From: CAVXSP01 sp963764505 | GTDB lineage: Bacteria; Acidobacteriota; Vicinamibacteria; Vicinamibacterales; SCN-69-37 | DNA length: 64,000 nt | NCBI GenBank assembly: GCA_963764505.1 | Contig: CAVXSP010000004.1 | Coordinates: 79,073 to 143,072, forward strand | Direction: 5' to 3' | In this document: positions 28,859-38,221 of the stretch, piece after piece | Numbering within the stretch: position 1 is the first letter of the stretch | Layout of the letters: each line of letters begins with the position of its first letter | Notes under the pieces: model-generated | Told to the model about the DNA's origin: nothing | Database searches by the model: none | The model's input: the letters and a program-made list of their open reading frames with translations, nothing else | Position numbers and translations under genes: made by a program

Positions 28859-30051
28859 CGCCGCCCTCCCGGCGAATCGAAGCTCCTGCGGAGATCGTCC
28901 AGCAGGGCCCCGGCCGTTGGCGCGTGGGCGCGCGTGTAGGTCCACCAGGGATCGTCGGTGCTCAGATCCGTCGACAGAGACTGCAGCGCCTCGACGGCCC
29001 GCTGGCGATCGCCCGAGGCGCGGGCGATCTGACTGAGCGCCAGGTGTGCCGACTGCGCGCCGGGCACGAGCGCCGCCGCCCGCTCGAGCGCCTCTCTGGC
29101 CCCTGAGACGTCGTCGCGCGCATTCCGCTCGCGTCCCAGAAGCAGCCAGCCGTCGTACTGCAGGTTCAGCGTGAGTCCGGGCGTGGCAAGCGCGCGGACG
29201 AGCGCGGCGACGGCCTCTGCGTGCCGACGCCGTTCGCCGAGCACGTGTCCAAGCCTGAGGTGCGCTTCGGCCATCGAGGGATCGAGCCTCAGCGCCTTGC
29301 GCAGATCGGACTCGGCGGCGTTCAGCTCGTCCGCTCTCGGGGGAGCCAGCGCCGGTGCCGGCGGGCGCGCCAAGCCGCCCATCGGGCCGCCCAACGGTGC
29401 CGCAAGCGCCGGGGCGTTGCCAATCGCACGCTGAATCCTCGGGCTGGCATAGTCTTCGTGCATCGCTGCGCGGTACAGCAGCAGCCGCGCGTCGTTTTCG
29501 AACAGCCGCATGCCCGCCGCCAGATGGGGAATGAGCTCGGAATATTCGTTCCAGCTCTGGAGCTGCGCCGACGTCGCGTCGTACCAGCGCCGGGCAAACA
29601 GGTCGGCCGTCGGGCGCGAGAGCGAATCGACGAGCTGTCGCGCCAGCGCCCAGTGGACGGTCCCCATGTGGACAACGCGATGCTGTCCGTCGGCAAATTC
29701 GATGACCGTGCGATCCGAGGGCGACAACCGATAGTGCCCATCGTCGCCATGCGAGAGCACAGCCACGTCCGTATGCAGCAGGATGGCGCGGCGCAGGAAG
29801 GCATCGGGATCGTCAGGCGGCGACAGGCGAGTCGCGCGCGCCACGACGGCCGCGAGCTCGCCGTTCGACCACGACGCCAGCGTGGACACGGCGTCGTCGA
29901 ACCGCCCGGGCGCGTGCGTGCGAACCGCGTCCACCCAGGCGTGTTCGAGATTGTCGCTCTGACCCGGCCCGGCGGCACCAGTGGCGACGACTGCGGCAAC
30001 GACACAGCCGATGGTCGCGAGCCGTACGCGGTCGACAGCGGGACGAGTCAT
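28855..30051 (-). CDS. Exported TPR-repeat protein
   Basis: A 398-residue protein with an N-terminal hydrophobic segment (LATIGCVVAAVVATGAAG), probably a signal peptide. The middle part is helical and not recognised. C-terminal tetratricopeptide repeats are clear: AESDLRKALRLDPSMAEAHLRLG, RHAEAVAALVRAL, GAREALERAAALVPGAQSAHLAL and RAVEALQSL. A Pro/Ala-rich stretch (residues about 235-260) separates the halves. It lies between two VWFA-related genes, overlapping one by four bases and nine bases from the other, so the three products probably work together, as TPR plus VWFA pairs do in BatA/BatB-like systems. Confidence 0.8.
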   Translation of the reverse strand: MTRPAVDRVRLATIGCVVAAVVATGAAGPGQSDNLEHAWVDAVRTHAPGRFDDAVSTLASWSNGELAAVVARATRLSPPDDPDAFLRRAILLHTDVAVLSHGDDGHYRLSPSDRTVIEFADGQHRVVHMGTVHWALARQLVDSLSRPTADLFARRWYDATSAQLQSWNEYSELIPHLAAGMRLFENDARLLLYRAAMHEDYASPRIQRAIGNAPALAAPLGGPMGGLARPPAPALAPPRADELNAAESDLRKALRLDPSMAEAHLRLGHVLGERRRHAEAVAALVRALATPGLTLNLQYDGWLLLGRERNARDDVSGAREALERAAALVPGAQSAHLALSQIARASGDRQRAVEALQSLSTDLSTDDPWWTYTRAHAPTAGALLDDLRRSFDSPGGRR

Positions 30052-30060
30052 GGCCGCCTT

Positions 30061-31269
30061 CTACTCGCCTCGCGGCACCACGACCCACGAGCGCGCGCGC
30101 ACGGTCACGCCGGATCGGTTCACCCGGACATCGAGGCGCTTCGGTTTGCCGTCGCGATCGCCGGGCTCCGGTGAGATCCCGAGCAAGTAGTACGACGCCG
30201 TTTCCGCGAGGATGTGGTCGAAGGCGTTGTCGCCACTTCCGGTGGAGACGGTGAACAGCTTGCCGCCGGCGGTGCCTGAAAAGCGATCGAGCCAGCGGCT
30301 CGAGATGACGCTATCGCGCACGAGGGTGGAGCTGGCTTGCCGGTTGGCTGCGGAAAACGACTCGAGATATTTCCAGTCCACGAACAGCGTGTAGACCGCG
30401 ACGTTGACGCGTGCTGCCTCTTCACCGGCCAGCCCGCCGAGGTCGCCCACATCCGGCCGATGTCCGGGTGTGTCGCTCACCGTCATCCCGCCGCTGACCA
30501 GGACGAGGGTCTTGCGTCCCTCGGTCGCTGCCAGCCCGCGGAGAATCTCCCTGAGCGCGCCGAGACTATCGGTCGCCGCCGTCTCGAGATACAGCACCTG
30601 CATCCGGAGCGCCTGCTGCACCTCGAGCGCGCAGGTCGGATCGGGCCTCCCGCCGCAGATCCGGAAGACAGCCGCGCCGCCGCCGTCCACGATTTCCGTG
30701 GGCGTGAGCTGGAAACGGCTCGATGGCGGAGGCAGCCGGGAGCCGGTCACCCGATCCAGCGCGGCGATGACCGTCGCGTGATTCGTCGTGGGCGCGATCG
30801 CGGGCCCGGCCGGATACGCGTACAGACCGACGAGATCCGTGGGCTGCAGACGGCGGACGAATTGCGCCGCCGCCTCGGCGACGCCTCGCGAACTGGCCGC
30901 GTCGAAGCTGCCGGTGTCTACGGCGATCGCGAACACGCGAGGCCGCACCTTCGCGGGCGTGGGATTGGTTGTGGGCTCGGTCGGGGCGGGAGCGGCGGTC
31001 GTCGTGGGCGGCGGTTCTCCGTAGTCAATCAACTGGACGGACGCGACGGGCCGTCGATGGCCGCCGACCGACACCCGAAAGTCTCCGGTCTGAAGGCCCC
31101 TGACGGGCGCTCCGCGCTTGTCGACGACTTGAACATCGACGGCGATGAGATCGGTCCCGGCATGGAACACCGGCGCCTGCGATTGGACGTACGTGGTCAG
31201 GCTTACGACGGCGGCGAGGGGCAGGAGCCGATGCGCGCGCAGTGTCCGCTGACGGCCAGCCATCGGCAT
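30061..31269 (-). CDS. VWFA-related domain protein (acidobacterial type)
   Basis: A 402-residue secreted protein of the VWFA-related acidobacterial family. Signal peptide LLPLAAVVSLTTYVQSQA, then VDVQVVDKRGAPVRGLQTGDFRV, the family N-domain. The VWA domain begins VFAIAVDTGSFD: the MIDAS is degenerate (DTGSF rather than DxSxS), so metal binding is doubtful. Later parts (TLVLVSGGMTVSD, YYLLGISPEPGDRDGKPKRLDVRV) match the family end. A Thr/Pro-rich linker interrupts the N-terminal part. The ATG overlaps the preceding stop (TGATG), and the gene lies nine bases before the TPR gene. Confidence 0.83.
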   Translation of the reverse strand: MPMAGRQRTLRAHRLLPLAAVVSLTTYVQSQAPVFHAGTDLIAVDVQVVDKRGAPVRGLQTGDFRVSVGGHRRPVASVQLIDYGEPPPTTTAAPAPTEPTTNPTPAKVRPRVFAIAVDTGSFDAASSRGVAEAAAQFVRRLQPTDLVGLYAYPAGPAIAPTTNHATVIAALDRVTGSRLPPPSSRFQLTPTEIVDGGGAAVFRICGGRPDPTCALEVQQALRMQVLYLETAATDSLGALREILRGLAATEGRKTLVLVSGGMTVSDTPGHRPDVGDLGGLAGEEAARVNVAVYTLFVDWKYLESFSAANRQASSTLVRDSVISSRWLDRFSGTAGGKLFTVSTGSGDNAFDHILAETASYYLLGISPEPGDRDGKPKRLDVRVNRSGVTVRARSWVVVPRGE

Positions 31270-32153
31270 CACCGCTGGTCGCGGTCGAACGTGGATTTCA
31301 CGTCGACCTGGAACCGCCGAAACCTGCCGTACACGGCGGTGCCGGTGACGCGCGATCCGTCCGGCTGCCGGTAGTCCTCGGTCATCTCGACCGGGATCGC
31401 GACGGCGAAGCCCTCACGCCGATCGAACAGCGTGGTCAGCGTCGCGGAAACACCCGGGCTCTCGACCATCACCTCGGCTTTGACCAACGCGCCGCTCGCA
31501 TCGTTGATCCACACGCGGCCGCGCATGGGCATGTCGGTGCCGCTCGGACCGTGAATGACGGTCGGGCGCTCGCGTTCCACGAATTCAGTCCAGACGACTC
31601 CGGCGATGTGGGACTCGGGCTTCGGCCCGGCAAACTGGAAACGCCCTTGCTGCGAGCGTCGCAGGACGTGCAGCACGAGCAGCGGATTGTTGACCGTCCG
31701 GATCACGCCGATGTTGTACCTGGCGCTCTCCTCGGTGATGTCCGCGGCCCGCTCGGCGGAATCTGCAGTCGGCTTGACGAACAGGTCGGTCAGACGCTGC
31801 TGGTGATCCCGAATCGGACGGCCATCGACCTGAAACACGTCTCGGAAGGGCAGCCATTCGCCGGACTCCGTGGTGCGGACGAGCAGGAAGTCCGACACCA
31901 GCTCGCGGTGGCGCGCGAGCGGTCCGCCGACGTACGTATGTCCTTGGGGAATCACGGTCTGCGAGTACCGCTCCTCCGCGACGATGTTGGAAAACGAGGC
32001 CTCGAAGCGGTCGACGTACGTGGCCGCGCGCGCGAGCAGGGCAGACGTCGGGTCGACCGCGCCCCCATCCTGCGCTGTCGGCGCGACCACCGCGACGCAG
32101 GCCGCCATCGCTCCTCCGACCGTCCATCGAACGGCGAGCCCGGCTCGCTTCAT
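31269..32153 (-). CDS. Secreted protein of unknown function in the ADOP-VWFA operon
   Basis: A 294-residue protein with a signal peptide (VRWTVGGAMAACVAVVAPTAQ). The mature part looks mostly beta-stranded: LVRTTESGEWLPFRDVFQVDG, GRFQFAGPKPESHIAGVVWTEF, GRVWINDASGALVKAEVMVES and VAIPVEMTEDYRQPDGSRVTGTAVYGRFRRF (the last in two pieces). This pattern recalls lipoprotein-carrier or outer-membrane sorting folds, but I do not recognise a named family. It lies two bases after the ADOP permease stop and overlaps the VWFA start, so it is part of the PadR-controlled operon. Confidence 0.7.
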   Translation of the reverse strand: MKRAGLAVRWTVGGAMAACVAVVAPTAQDGGAVDPTSALLARAATYVDRFEASFSNIVAEERYSQTVIPQGHTYVGGPLARHRELVSDFLLVRTTESGEWLPFRDVFQVDGRPIRDHQQRLTDLFVKPTADSAERAADITEESARYNIGVIRTVNNPLLVLHVLRRSQQGRFQFAGPKPESHIAGVVWTEFVERERPTVIHGPSGTDMPMRGRVWINDASGALVKAEVMVESPGVSATLTTLFDRREGFAVAIPVEMTEDYRQPDGSRVTGTAVYGRFRRFQVDVKSTFDRDQR

Positions 32154-32155
32154 CG

Positions 32156-34807
32156 TCAATCTCCTTTCAGGAGCGGCAGCGGATCGATGCCGGCGGCGCG
32201 CCGCGCCGGCAGCACGGCGGCCAGGACAGCCGCGCCCGACAGCACCGTGGCCGCGGCGGCCATTGCGGCAGGATCGGCCGCGCCAACACCGGGATCGAGG
32301 ACGAGGACGCGAGACGCGATGGTGACGCCTGCCGCAAGGCCCGCCGCCGCTCCCGCGCAGGCCATCGCAATGGCTCGACCGAGCACGCGTCCGCCGACTC
32401 GACCCGGCGACCCTCCAAGGGCGATCCGCAGCGCGATCTCCCGCGACCGCCGTTCGACGGACCACGCCACCGCGCTGTAGATCCCGATCCCCGCGACGAT
32501 CATGGCCAGGGCGGCGAACGTCCCGACGAACGTGCCCGTCAGCCGCTGGGTGCCAACCGCCTCGTGGATGAGATCCGTCCCCGTCGAGACCCGCGCGATC
32601 GGCGCGGCCGGCGCCACCCGCGACCATGCGCGAACGACGTCCGGCAGGGCTGCGGCCGCCGGTCCCGTTGTCCGCAGAATGACGTGACGCGCCAGCGGGG
32701 AGCTGCCCGCAATGGGTCGATAGAGATACGGCATGGGCGCTTCGTCGATCGACCGCCATTTGAGGTCGGGCACGACGCCGACGACCTCGAGGCGCAGCGA
32801 CGGCGTCGCCCAGTGGAGGAGCTCCACGGCGCGGCCGACGGCCGGCTCGGTGCCCCAGAGCCGTCTTGCGAGCGTCGCGTTCACGACGGCGACCGGGCGC
32901 TCCGACGTCGCGTCCGCGTCGCCGAACGCGGCTCCCGAGAGCAATGGAATCTGAAGCGTGGAGAAGAATCCCGGGCTGACGTGCTGTTCGAGCGCGATCT
33001 GCGGCACAGCCGTGGCCTCTCCCGCCCGGCGAACGTCGCCGCGGTTGTATGAGAACTGGAGCGGAGACGTGATGGACAGAGCGGCGCCGGCCACGCCCGA
33101 CCCGTCCCATGCCTCGCGCCTCAGCGCCTCGTCTGGAATCGGCGTCCGGGCGCTCGAGGCCGGGCGAGGTGCCAGGGCCAGATCGACGAGATGCGCGGCG
33201 TCGTACCCGAGCGGCGCGCTGTACGCGGCCAGCACGCTGCGGGTCATGAGCAGCGAGACGAGCAGCAGCACGGCGGTGATCGCGACCTCGGCGGCCACGA
33301 GCATCTGGCCGAGCCAGGGCGCGCGCCGGCGACCAGGTCGACCGCGGTCGTCGCGCAGCCGGGCCAGGACGTCCCGGCGCGTCGCTCGAACGGCGGGAAC
33401 GACGCTCGTCCCAACGGCTGCCGCGATCGTGACGATGGCGCAGAAGAGCAATTCCCTTGCGGTGAGGTGGAGATGCACGGTCAGCGCCATGCCCAGCGCC
33501 TGGGGGAACGTCGTCATGACGCCTTGCAGGAGACGGGCGACGATCAGCGCGGCCACGAACGCCGGTGCGGCCAGCACGAGCGGCTCGATCAAAAGCTGGC
33601 GGACGAGACGTGAACGGCTGGCGCCGAGCGACGCGCGGACGGCCAGTTCTCGGTGCCGTCGCACCGATTGCTGCAGCAGAAGGTTCGTGATGTTGACGCA
33701 GGCGAGCAGCAGCACGAGCGTCGCCACCGTGCCGAGCATCGCCAGCGTGCGTACGAAGGCAGGACCGTTGGCCGGCCAGAACTTCGACTGCGCGGCCGGA
33801 AGCAGCTTGAACGCGGGCGCCGGTACGGTCCGGCCGTCGCGCCCGAGGCGGCTCGCCCATCTGTCGACGGCTGCCTGCGCGGTCGACAGCGTGGCGTCCG
33901 GGCGCAGGCGGGCCAGTACGGCGAGCACCGCGATGTCCGGCTCGTGCAGCGTGCGGTCCGAGGCCACCGTCGACAGCGGAACCCACACCTCCGGTGCCGG
34001 GCCCCACGTCAGGTCGTGCTCGGTTCCGTAGATCGCGGGCATCACGCCGACGACCACGACATCCCGTTGGCCGAGGTGAATCGTCTGGCCGACGGCGTCT
34101 GCCGGCGCGGCGTCCGACGACAGCCGGCGCCAGAGCCGCTCGGAAATGACCGCCACTCCGGGGTCCCTCTGATCCGCCGGCCCGAGCACGCGGCCCGCCA
34201 GCGGTGGGGCACTGAGCACCGCAAAGTAATCCTCTGTCACGGCCTCCGCGCGGATCGCCTGCGGCTGGCCACCCGCGCTCACGCGCATGGTCAGCCGGTC
34301 GTACGCGGCGAGCGCACCGAACACCGCGATGTCGGTCGTGAGGCCGGTGAAGTCCGGGTAGGACACACCTTGGTACCTCGCGGTGCTGCGATCGATGCCG
34401 TACATCGAGACGATTTCGTCCGGATTCGCGACGGACAGCGGTCTCCAGAGGATTTCGTCGATGACATCGGCGATGGCCGTGTTCGCGCCGACGCCGAGGG
34501 CCATGGTGAGGATCAGCGCCGCCGTCAGGCGCTTCTGACGACGGAGGCCTCGGCATGCGAGCAGGACGTCCCGCCACACGTCTTCGAACGCGCGCGTGCC
34601 GTACGCGTCGCGTACGTCCTCCCGCGCCTGCTCGATGCCGCCGAGCGCCAGCGCGGCCTGCCGCCTGGCCTCCGTCCGCGACAGCCCCGCGCGGACCCGC
34701 TTCTCCGTCTCGCAGTCGAGATGGTCGCGCAGTTCGTCAGCGAGCTCGGCTTCGACGTCCCGCCGCCGCCAGAACCACGTCACGCGGTGCCGGAGATCGG
34801 CCCACAT
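32156..34807 (-). CDS. ADOP-type ABC transporter permease with prefix domain
   Basis: An 883-residue inner-membrane permease. The cytoplasmic prefix (WADLRHRVTWFWRRRDVEAEL, then LSRTEARRQAALALGGIEQ) is the helical permease-prefix domain of acidobacterial ADOPs. The first membrane helix is TAALILTMALGVGANTAIADV, a MacB periplasmic core follows, then FtsX units with LAVRASLGASRSRLV and IALRIALGGSPGRVG. It ends RRAAGIDPLPLLKGD. The ATG overlaps the PadR stop (TGATG), so the repressor and the permease are coupled, the common acidobacterial pairing. It is the second gene of the six-gene leftward operon. Confidence 0.92.
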   Translation of the reverse strand: MWADLRHRVTWFWRRRDVEAELADELRDHLDCETEKRVRAGLSRTEARRQAALALGGIEQAREDVRDAYGTRAFEDVWRDVLLACRGLRRQKRLTAALILTMALGVGANTAIADVIDEILWRPLSVANPDEIVSMYGIDRSTARYQGVSYPDFTGLTTDIAVFGALAAYDRLTMRVSAGGQPQAIRAEAVTEDYFAVLSAPPLAGRVLGPADQRDPGVAVISERLWRRLSSDAAPADAVGQTIHLGQRDVVVVGVMPAIYGTEHDLTWGPAPEVWVPLSTVASDRTLHEPDIAVLAVLARLRPDATLSTAQAAVDRWASRLGRDGRTVPAPAFKLLPAAQSKFWPANGPAFVRTLAMLGTVATLVLLLACVNITNLLLQQSVRRHRELAVRASLGASRSRLVRQLLIEPLVLAAPAFVAALIVARLLQGVMTTFPQALGMALTVHLHLTARELLFCAIVTIAAAVGTSVVPAVRATRRDVLARLRDDRGRPGRRRAPWLGQMLVAAEVAITAVLLLVSLLMTRSVLAAYSAPLGYDAAHLVDLALAPRPASSARTPIPDEALRREAWDGSGVAGAALSITSPLQFSYNRGDVRRAGEATAVPQIALEQHVSPGFFSTLQIPLLSGAAFGDADATSERPVAVVNATLARRLWGTEPAVGRAVELLHWATPSLRLEVVGVVPDLKWRSIDEAPMPYLYRPIAGSSPLARHVILRTTGPAAAALPDVVRAWSRVAPAAPIARVSTGTDLIHEAVGTQRLTGTFVGTFAALAMIVAGIGIYSAVAWSVERRSREIALRIALGGSPGRVGGRVLGRAIAMACAGAAAGLAAGVTIASRVLVLDPGVGAADPAAMAAAATVLSGAAVLAAVLPARRAAGIDPLPLLKGD

Positions 34808-35139
34808 CAGCCTTCACTCAGCACGCGGCCGATGATGCTCGTCAACCGGCGCCACCCGCGGACGCCCGCCTCGAGTTGGCGGCGGCCGGCGGCCGTGAGC
34901 TCGTAGTACTTCGCGCGACGGTTGTTGTCGCTGGTGCCCCACGTGGCGCGGATCCAGCCACGCCGCTGAAGGCGGTGGAGCGCGGGATAGATCGAGCCCT
35001 GCCCGATCCGCAGTGAGTCCTTGGACATCTGCTGCAGGCGCTCCGACACGGCCCACCCGTGCAGCGGTTCGAGCGCGAGCGTCTTGAGGATCAGCACGTC
35101 CAGCGTGCCCTGTGGCAATCCGATGCGAGCCTCGCCCAC
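34807..35139 (-). CDS. PadR-family transcriptional regulator
   Basis: A 110-residue PadR regulator. The winged helix is complete: LPQGTLDVLILKTLALEPLHG, GQGSIYPALHRLQRRGWI and the wing TWGTSDNNRRAKYYELTAAG, with a C-terminal dimer helix (LEAGVRGWRRLTSIIGRVL). It is the first gene of the operon with the ADOP permease, and a perfect 12-bp dyad lies 29-63 bases upstream, the probable autoregulatory site. PadR proteins respond to small molecules or toxic compounds; the ligand is unknown. Confidence 0.95.
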   Translation of the reverse strand: MGEARIGLPQGTLDVLILKTLALEPLHGWAVSERLQQMSKDSLRIGQGSIYPALHRLQRRGWIRATWGTSDNNRRAKYYELTAAGRRQLEAGVRGWRRLTSIIGRVLSEG

Positions 35140-35167
35140 GAAGGCCTCCTGCGGCTGATCCCTTGCT

Positions 35168-35202
35168 CTTCGACAGGAATGTTACCGCAGTTCCTGTCGA
35201 AG
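35168..35202 (-). promoter_or_regulatory. Perfect 12-bp operator dyad upstream of padR
   Basis: CTTCGACAGGAA and TTCCTGTCGAAG form a perfect inverted repeat with an 11-base spacer. On the leftward strand a weak promoter fits around it (TTGTGC, 17 bases, TAACAT), so a bound protein would cover the spacer and -10. There is no T-run, which argues against a terminator. The PadR product is the natural candidate to bind. Confidence 0.65.
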
Positions 35203-35324
35203 CACAAAGAGGGACGGCGGAGCGCAGGCTCAGGTCGGAGCGCTCGTGATCGATGGGGGGGCGCGGCGGTGGCCGGTGGGACTGGAACGGTGGCTGGCCC
35301 GCCAAGAGCGAGAGGCCCTCGGTC

Positions 35325-35504
35325 CTATTTCTGGGAACCGGCCGCCGGAATCTGTACGTCTTCGCCGTGCAGAACGGCGACGATCGTCCCACTTGTCACG
35401 ACAACAGAATGGAGCTTCCATCCGGCCGCGGAGTACTTGTTCAAGTCGTCGGTCATCTTCGGCGCGCTCACGGCCGGCCATTGAAGCACGCAGTAATTCG
35501 TCAC
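35325..35504 (-). CDS. Small DUF4177-like protein
   Basis: A 59-residue protein from a GTG with an excellent ribosome site (GGAGGAGG, six bases upstream). The sequence TNYCVLQWPAV, then MTDDLNKYSAAGWKLHSVVVTSG and IVAVLHGED (given in pieces), has the DUF4177 pattern: an N-terminal strand, a helix with the LNxxxxAGWxL phrase, and two strands. Function unknown. It lies alone between the leftward PadR operon and the rightward ADOP gene. Confidence 0.7.
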   Translation of the reverse strand: MTNYCVLQWPAVSAPKMTDDLNKYSAAGWKLHSVVVTSGTIVAVLHGEDVQIPAAGSQK

Positions 35505-35579
35505 GGAGAGCCTCCTCCGGAATTCTAGCGCCGATCCAGCGTGGGCCGAGATTCAGCGTGTCCAAGACTGATCCCGACC

Positions 35580-35616
35580 TTGACATTCGACAACACGATG
35601 GACAGTGTGTTGTCGA
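35580..35616 (+). promoter_or_regulatory. -35-like element and 10-bp dyad upstream of an ADOP gene
   Basis: TTGACA at 35580 is followed by a perfect inverted repeat, TCGACAACAC/GTGTTGTCGA with a 10-base spacer (35587-35616). A good -10 is not visible. The dyad shares TCGACA with the padR dyad at 35168, so the same or a related regulator may bind both. Confidence 0.5.
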
Positions 35617-35623
35617 GGAGGCC

Positions 35624-38137
35624 GTGAACGGACAGCGGTGGTTCCTTCGGCTGTTGCACGCCTACCGCGGCATCGAACGTCGGGCGGAGGCGCGTGGCGT
35701 TCTGCGCGTTCGATGGCTCGACGAAGGCGTGAGCACCGTGAAGTACGCATGCCGGTCCCTCCTGAGGGCACCCGCGTCTGCGCTCTCGACCGTCCTCGTC
35801 CTGTCGATCGGGATCGCCGGCATGACCGCGATGATGGCGCTCGTCTACGGCGTGCTGCTGCGGCCCCTGCCCGTTCCCCAGCAGGACCGGCTTGTCGTCG
35901 TCTGGAAGGCGCTGCGCTCCAGCGGGTTCGCACATTATCCCTTCGGCGCTGCCGATATCCGGCGAGTGGCGGAATCAACCCGTCCTTTCGAACAGGTGGC
36001 CGGCGTGGGAAGGGCCGGTGCCTCTCCGGTCGCGGTCGTCGAGAGCGGCGTCGCACGGTACGCGAACGACGCGTGGGTGACCGGCGGCTTCTTCGACGTG
36101 CTCGGTATTCGGCCCGTGCGGGGCCGGATGCTCACCCGCGACGACGACCTCGATGGGGCCGAGCCGGTCGTCGTGATCGGCCGTGGCCTATGGCAGCGGT
36201 GGTATGGCGGGTCGCCGGAGGCGATCGGGCGGCAAATCACGATCGGCCATCGCAGCTTCCGAGTCGTCGGGATCGTCCCGTCCGATCTGGACTATCCGCG
36301 AGGCGCGGATCTCTGGAGAACGCCGGCCTCCGTCGACGGATTGTTCCGCGACGCCGCTCGAAGCGAGGTCGATCTCGTGGGCAGGCTCAGGCCTGGCGTG
36401 ACGATCGAGCAGGCGACCGCGCAACTGACCGCGCTGGTACGGCGGCTGGAGCTCGAACGACCGGCGGGCGCACCCCGCGGTCTCGTGCCGGTCGTTCATA
36501 CGCTCGAACAACAGGTGGTCGGTGACGTGGGTCCTGTCATGACCTCGCTCTTCCTCACGGTCGCGCTCGTGCTCTTCATCGCGATCGCGAATGGGGCGAA
36601 TCTCCTGCTGATGCGCAACGAGGCTCGCCGTTCGGAGTTTGCCGTTCGACTGGCACTCGGGGCCGGTCGGGGCCGGATCGCGGCTCAGATATTGGCCGAG
36701 GGCGTGACGTTGACCCTCATCGCCGGTGCGGCGGGGCTCGCCGTCGTGTGGATGTCACTCCCGAAGCTTCTCGCGCTCGTCCCCGATGGCCTGCCGCGCG
36801 TCGAGTCCGTACGCATGGATCCGATCGTGGTCCTGTTCGCGGTCGGGCTCGCGCTCGCGACGGCAGTGTTGACCGGCGTGGCACCGATCCTGTCGGTGGG
36901 TGCCGATCTCGTGCCCACCTTGAGAGCAGGTGGGCGCGGAGTGATTGGATCGCGGTCGAGGCGTCTCCGTCGCGGCTTCGTGGTCGCGCAAGTGGCGCTT
37001 GCCGTCACCGCGATGGCCGCCGCCGGCCTGCTGACCCGCACACTGCTCCGTCTTCAAGCGGTGGACACGGGCGTCGCCGCGGACCACCTCGTCTTTGCCA
37101 CGCTCTCGGTGCCGAACGCAGAGCAGGCGGATCGCCCTCGCTACGAGGCCTTTCTTCGTGCCACGATCACGCGCCTCGAATCGTTGCCCTCGATCGCGGC
37201 CGCCACGCCCATCAACAATCCTCCGTACTCGGGAGGATGGGACGTTCCACAAGTGTCGGCCCAGGGCCAGACGCCGGAGCGCGCCGCCGCAAATCCATCG
37301 CTCAACCTCGAGTCGGTCTTTCCGAACTATTTCCGAGCGCTCGGCGTGCCGCTGCTCCGTGGGCGGGCGTTCACCGATGCCGATCGACAGGGCACACCTG
37401 CCGTGGCAATCGTCAGTGACGACGTCGCCGCGCGTGTCTGGCCAGGGGAGGATCCGATTGGCAAGCGCCTCCAGATGGGGCGCCCGGGTTCCCGCGATCC
37501 CTGGCTGACGGTGGTCGGCGTGGCCGGTGCGACCCGCTACCGCGAGCTGACCACCCCGGTGCCGACCCTCTACCTGCCCGCGACGCAGTTCCTGATGACC
37601 GCGCAGGTGTTCGCCATTCGAACGACGGCATCCGCACACCAGGTGGCATCGATGGCGCGCGATGAGCTTCAGGCGCTCAACAGGTCGGTTCAAGTCACGC
37701 GCGTGATGCCGTTTGTCGACATCATGGCCCGACCGCTCGCGCGCCCGCGGTTCAACGCCGTGCTGTCGGACGTCTTTGGTCTGGTCGCGGTGCTCCTCGC
37801 GAGCGTCGGCCTCTATGCGGTGATGGGAACCTACGTCCGGCAGCGGGATCGAGACATTGCGCTGCGTGTGGTGCTTGGGGCGACGGCTACCGACGTCCGT
37901 CGGCTCGTGCTGGGCGAGGCCCTCGCCCTGGCAGCCGTAGGCGCCGGCATCGGACTCGCGGGAGCGGTCGGCGCTGCCCGGCTGGTCCGCAGCACGCTCT
38001 ATCAGGTGTCGCCACTCGACCCGGTGGCCATCCTCGGCTCGGCCCTGGTTCTCCTGGCGGCGTCCGCGCTCGCGACCTACCTGCCGGCGAGGCGTGCCGT
38101 CCGTGCCGATCCCGTCGCGCTCCTGCGTTTGGAATAG
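35624..38137 (+). CDS. ADOP-type ABC transporter permease
   Basis: Inner-membrane permease of up to 837 residues. The first helix is ALSTVLVLSIGIAGMTAMMALV, a MacB core follows, then FtsX units with FAVRLALGAGRGRIA and IALRVVLGATATDVR, ending PARRAVRADPVALLRLE. The start is uncertain. A GTG at 35624 adds an Arg-rich stretch (WFLRLLHAYRGIERRAEARG) and has AGGAGG only two bases away; a GTG at 35729 gives a permease without it. It lacks the full prefix domain of the copies at 32156 and 38574. A dyad and a -35-like element lie just upstream. It precedes a PadR gene by 84 bases. Confidence 0.9.
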   Translation: MNGQRWFLRLLHAYRGIERRAEARGVLRVRWLDEGVSTVKYACRSLLRAPASALSTVLVLSIGIAGMTAMMALVYGVLLRPLPVPQQDRLVVVWKALRSSGFAHYPFGAADIRRVAESTRPFEQVAGVGRAGASPVAVVESGVARYANDAWVTGGFFDVLGIRPVRGRMLTRDDDLDGAEPVVVIGRGLWQRWYGGSPEAIGRQITIGHRSFRVVGIVPSDLDYPRGADLWRTPASVDGLFRDAARSEVDLVGRLRPGVTIEQATAQLTALVRRLELERPAGAPRGLVPVVHTLEQQVVGDVGPVMTSLFLTVALVLFIAIANGANLLLMRNEARRSEFAVRLALGAGRGRIAAQILAEGVTLTLIAGAAGLAVVWMSLPKLLALVPDGLPRVESVRMDPIVVLFAVGLALATAVLTGVAPILSVGADLVPTLRAGGRGVIGSRSRRLRRGFVVAQVALAVTAMAAAGLLTRTLLRLQAVDTGVAADHLVFATLSVPNAEQADRPRYEAFLRATITRLESLPSIAAATPINNPPYSGGWDVPQVSAQGQTPERAAANPSLNLESVFPNYFRALGVPLLRGRAFTDADRQGTPAVAIVSDDVAARVWPGEDPIGKRLQMGRPGSRDPWLTVVGVAGATRYRELTTPVPTLYLPATQFLMTAQVFAIRTTASAHQVASMARDELQALNRSVQVTRVMPFVDIMARPLARPRFNAVLSDVFGLVAVLLASVGLYAVMGTYVRQRDRDIALRVVLGATATDVRRLVLGEALALAAVGAGIGLAGAVGAARLVRSTLYQVSPLDPVAILGSALVLLAASALATYLPARRAVRADPVALLRLE

Positions 38138-38221
38138 CTCGATAGCATCCTGCCAAATCGCTCCGGGACGCGAGCGAGGTCCACTTGACGTTCCAGCCTC
38201 CTCGTGCGATGCTTCACTTGA

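Noticed and set aside
35246..35623. Upstream extension of the ADOP gene start
   Set aside because: The translation is low-quality and runs antisense through the DUF4177-like gene, which has a strong ribosome site.
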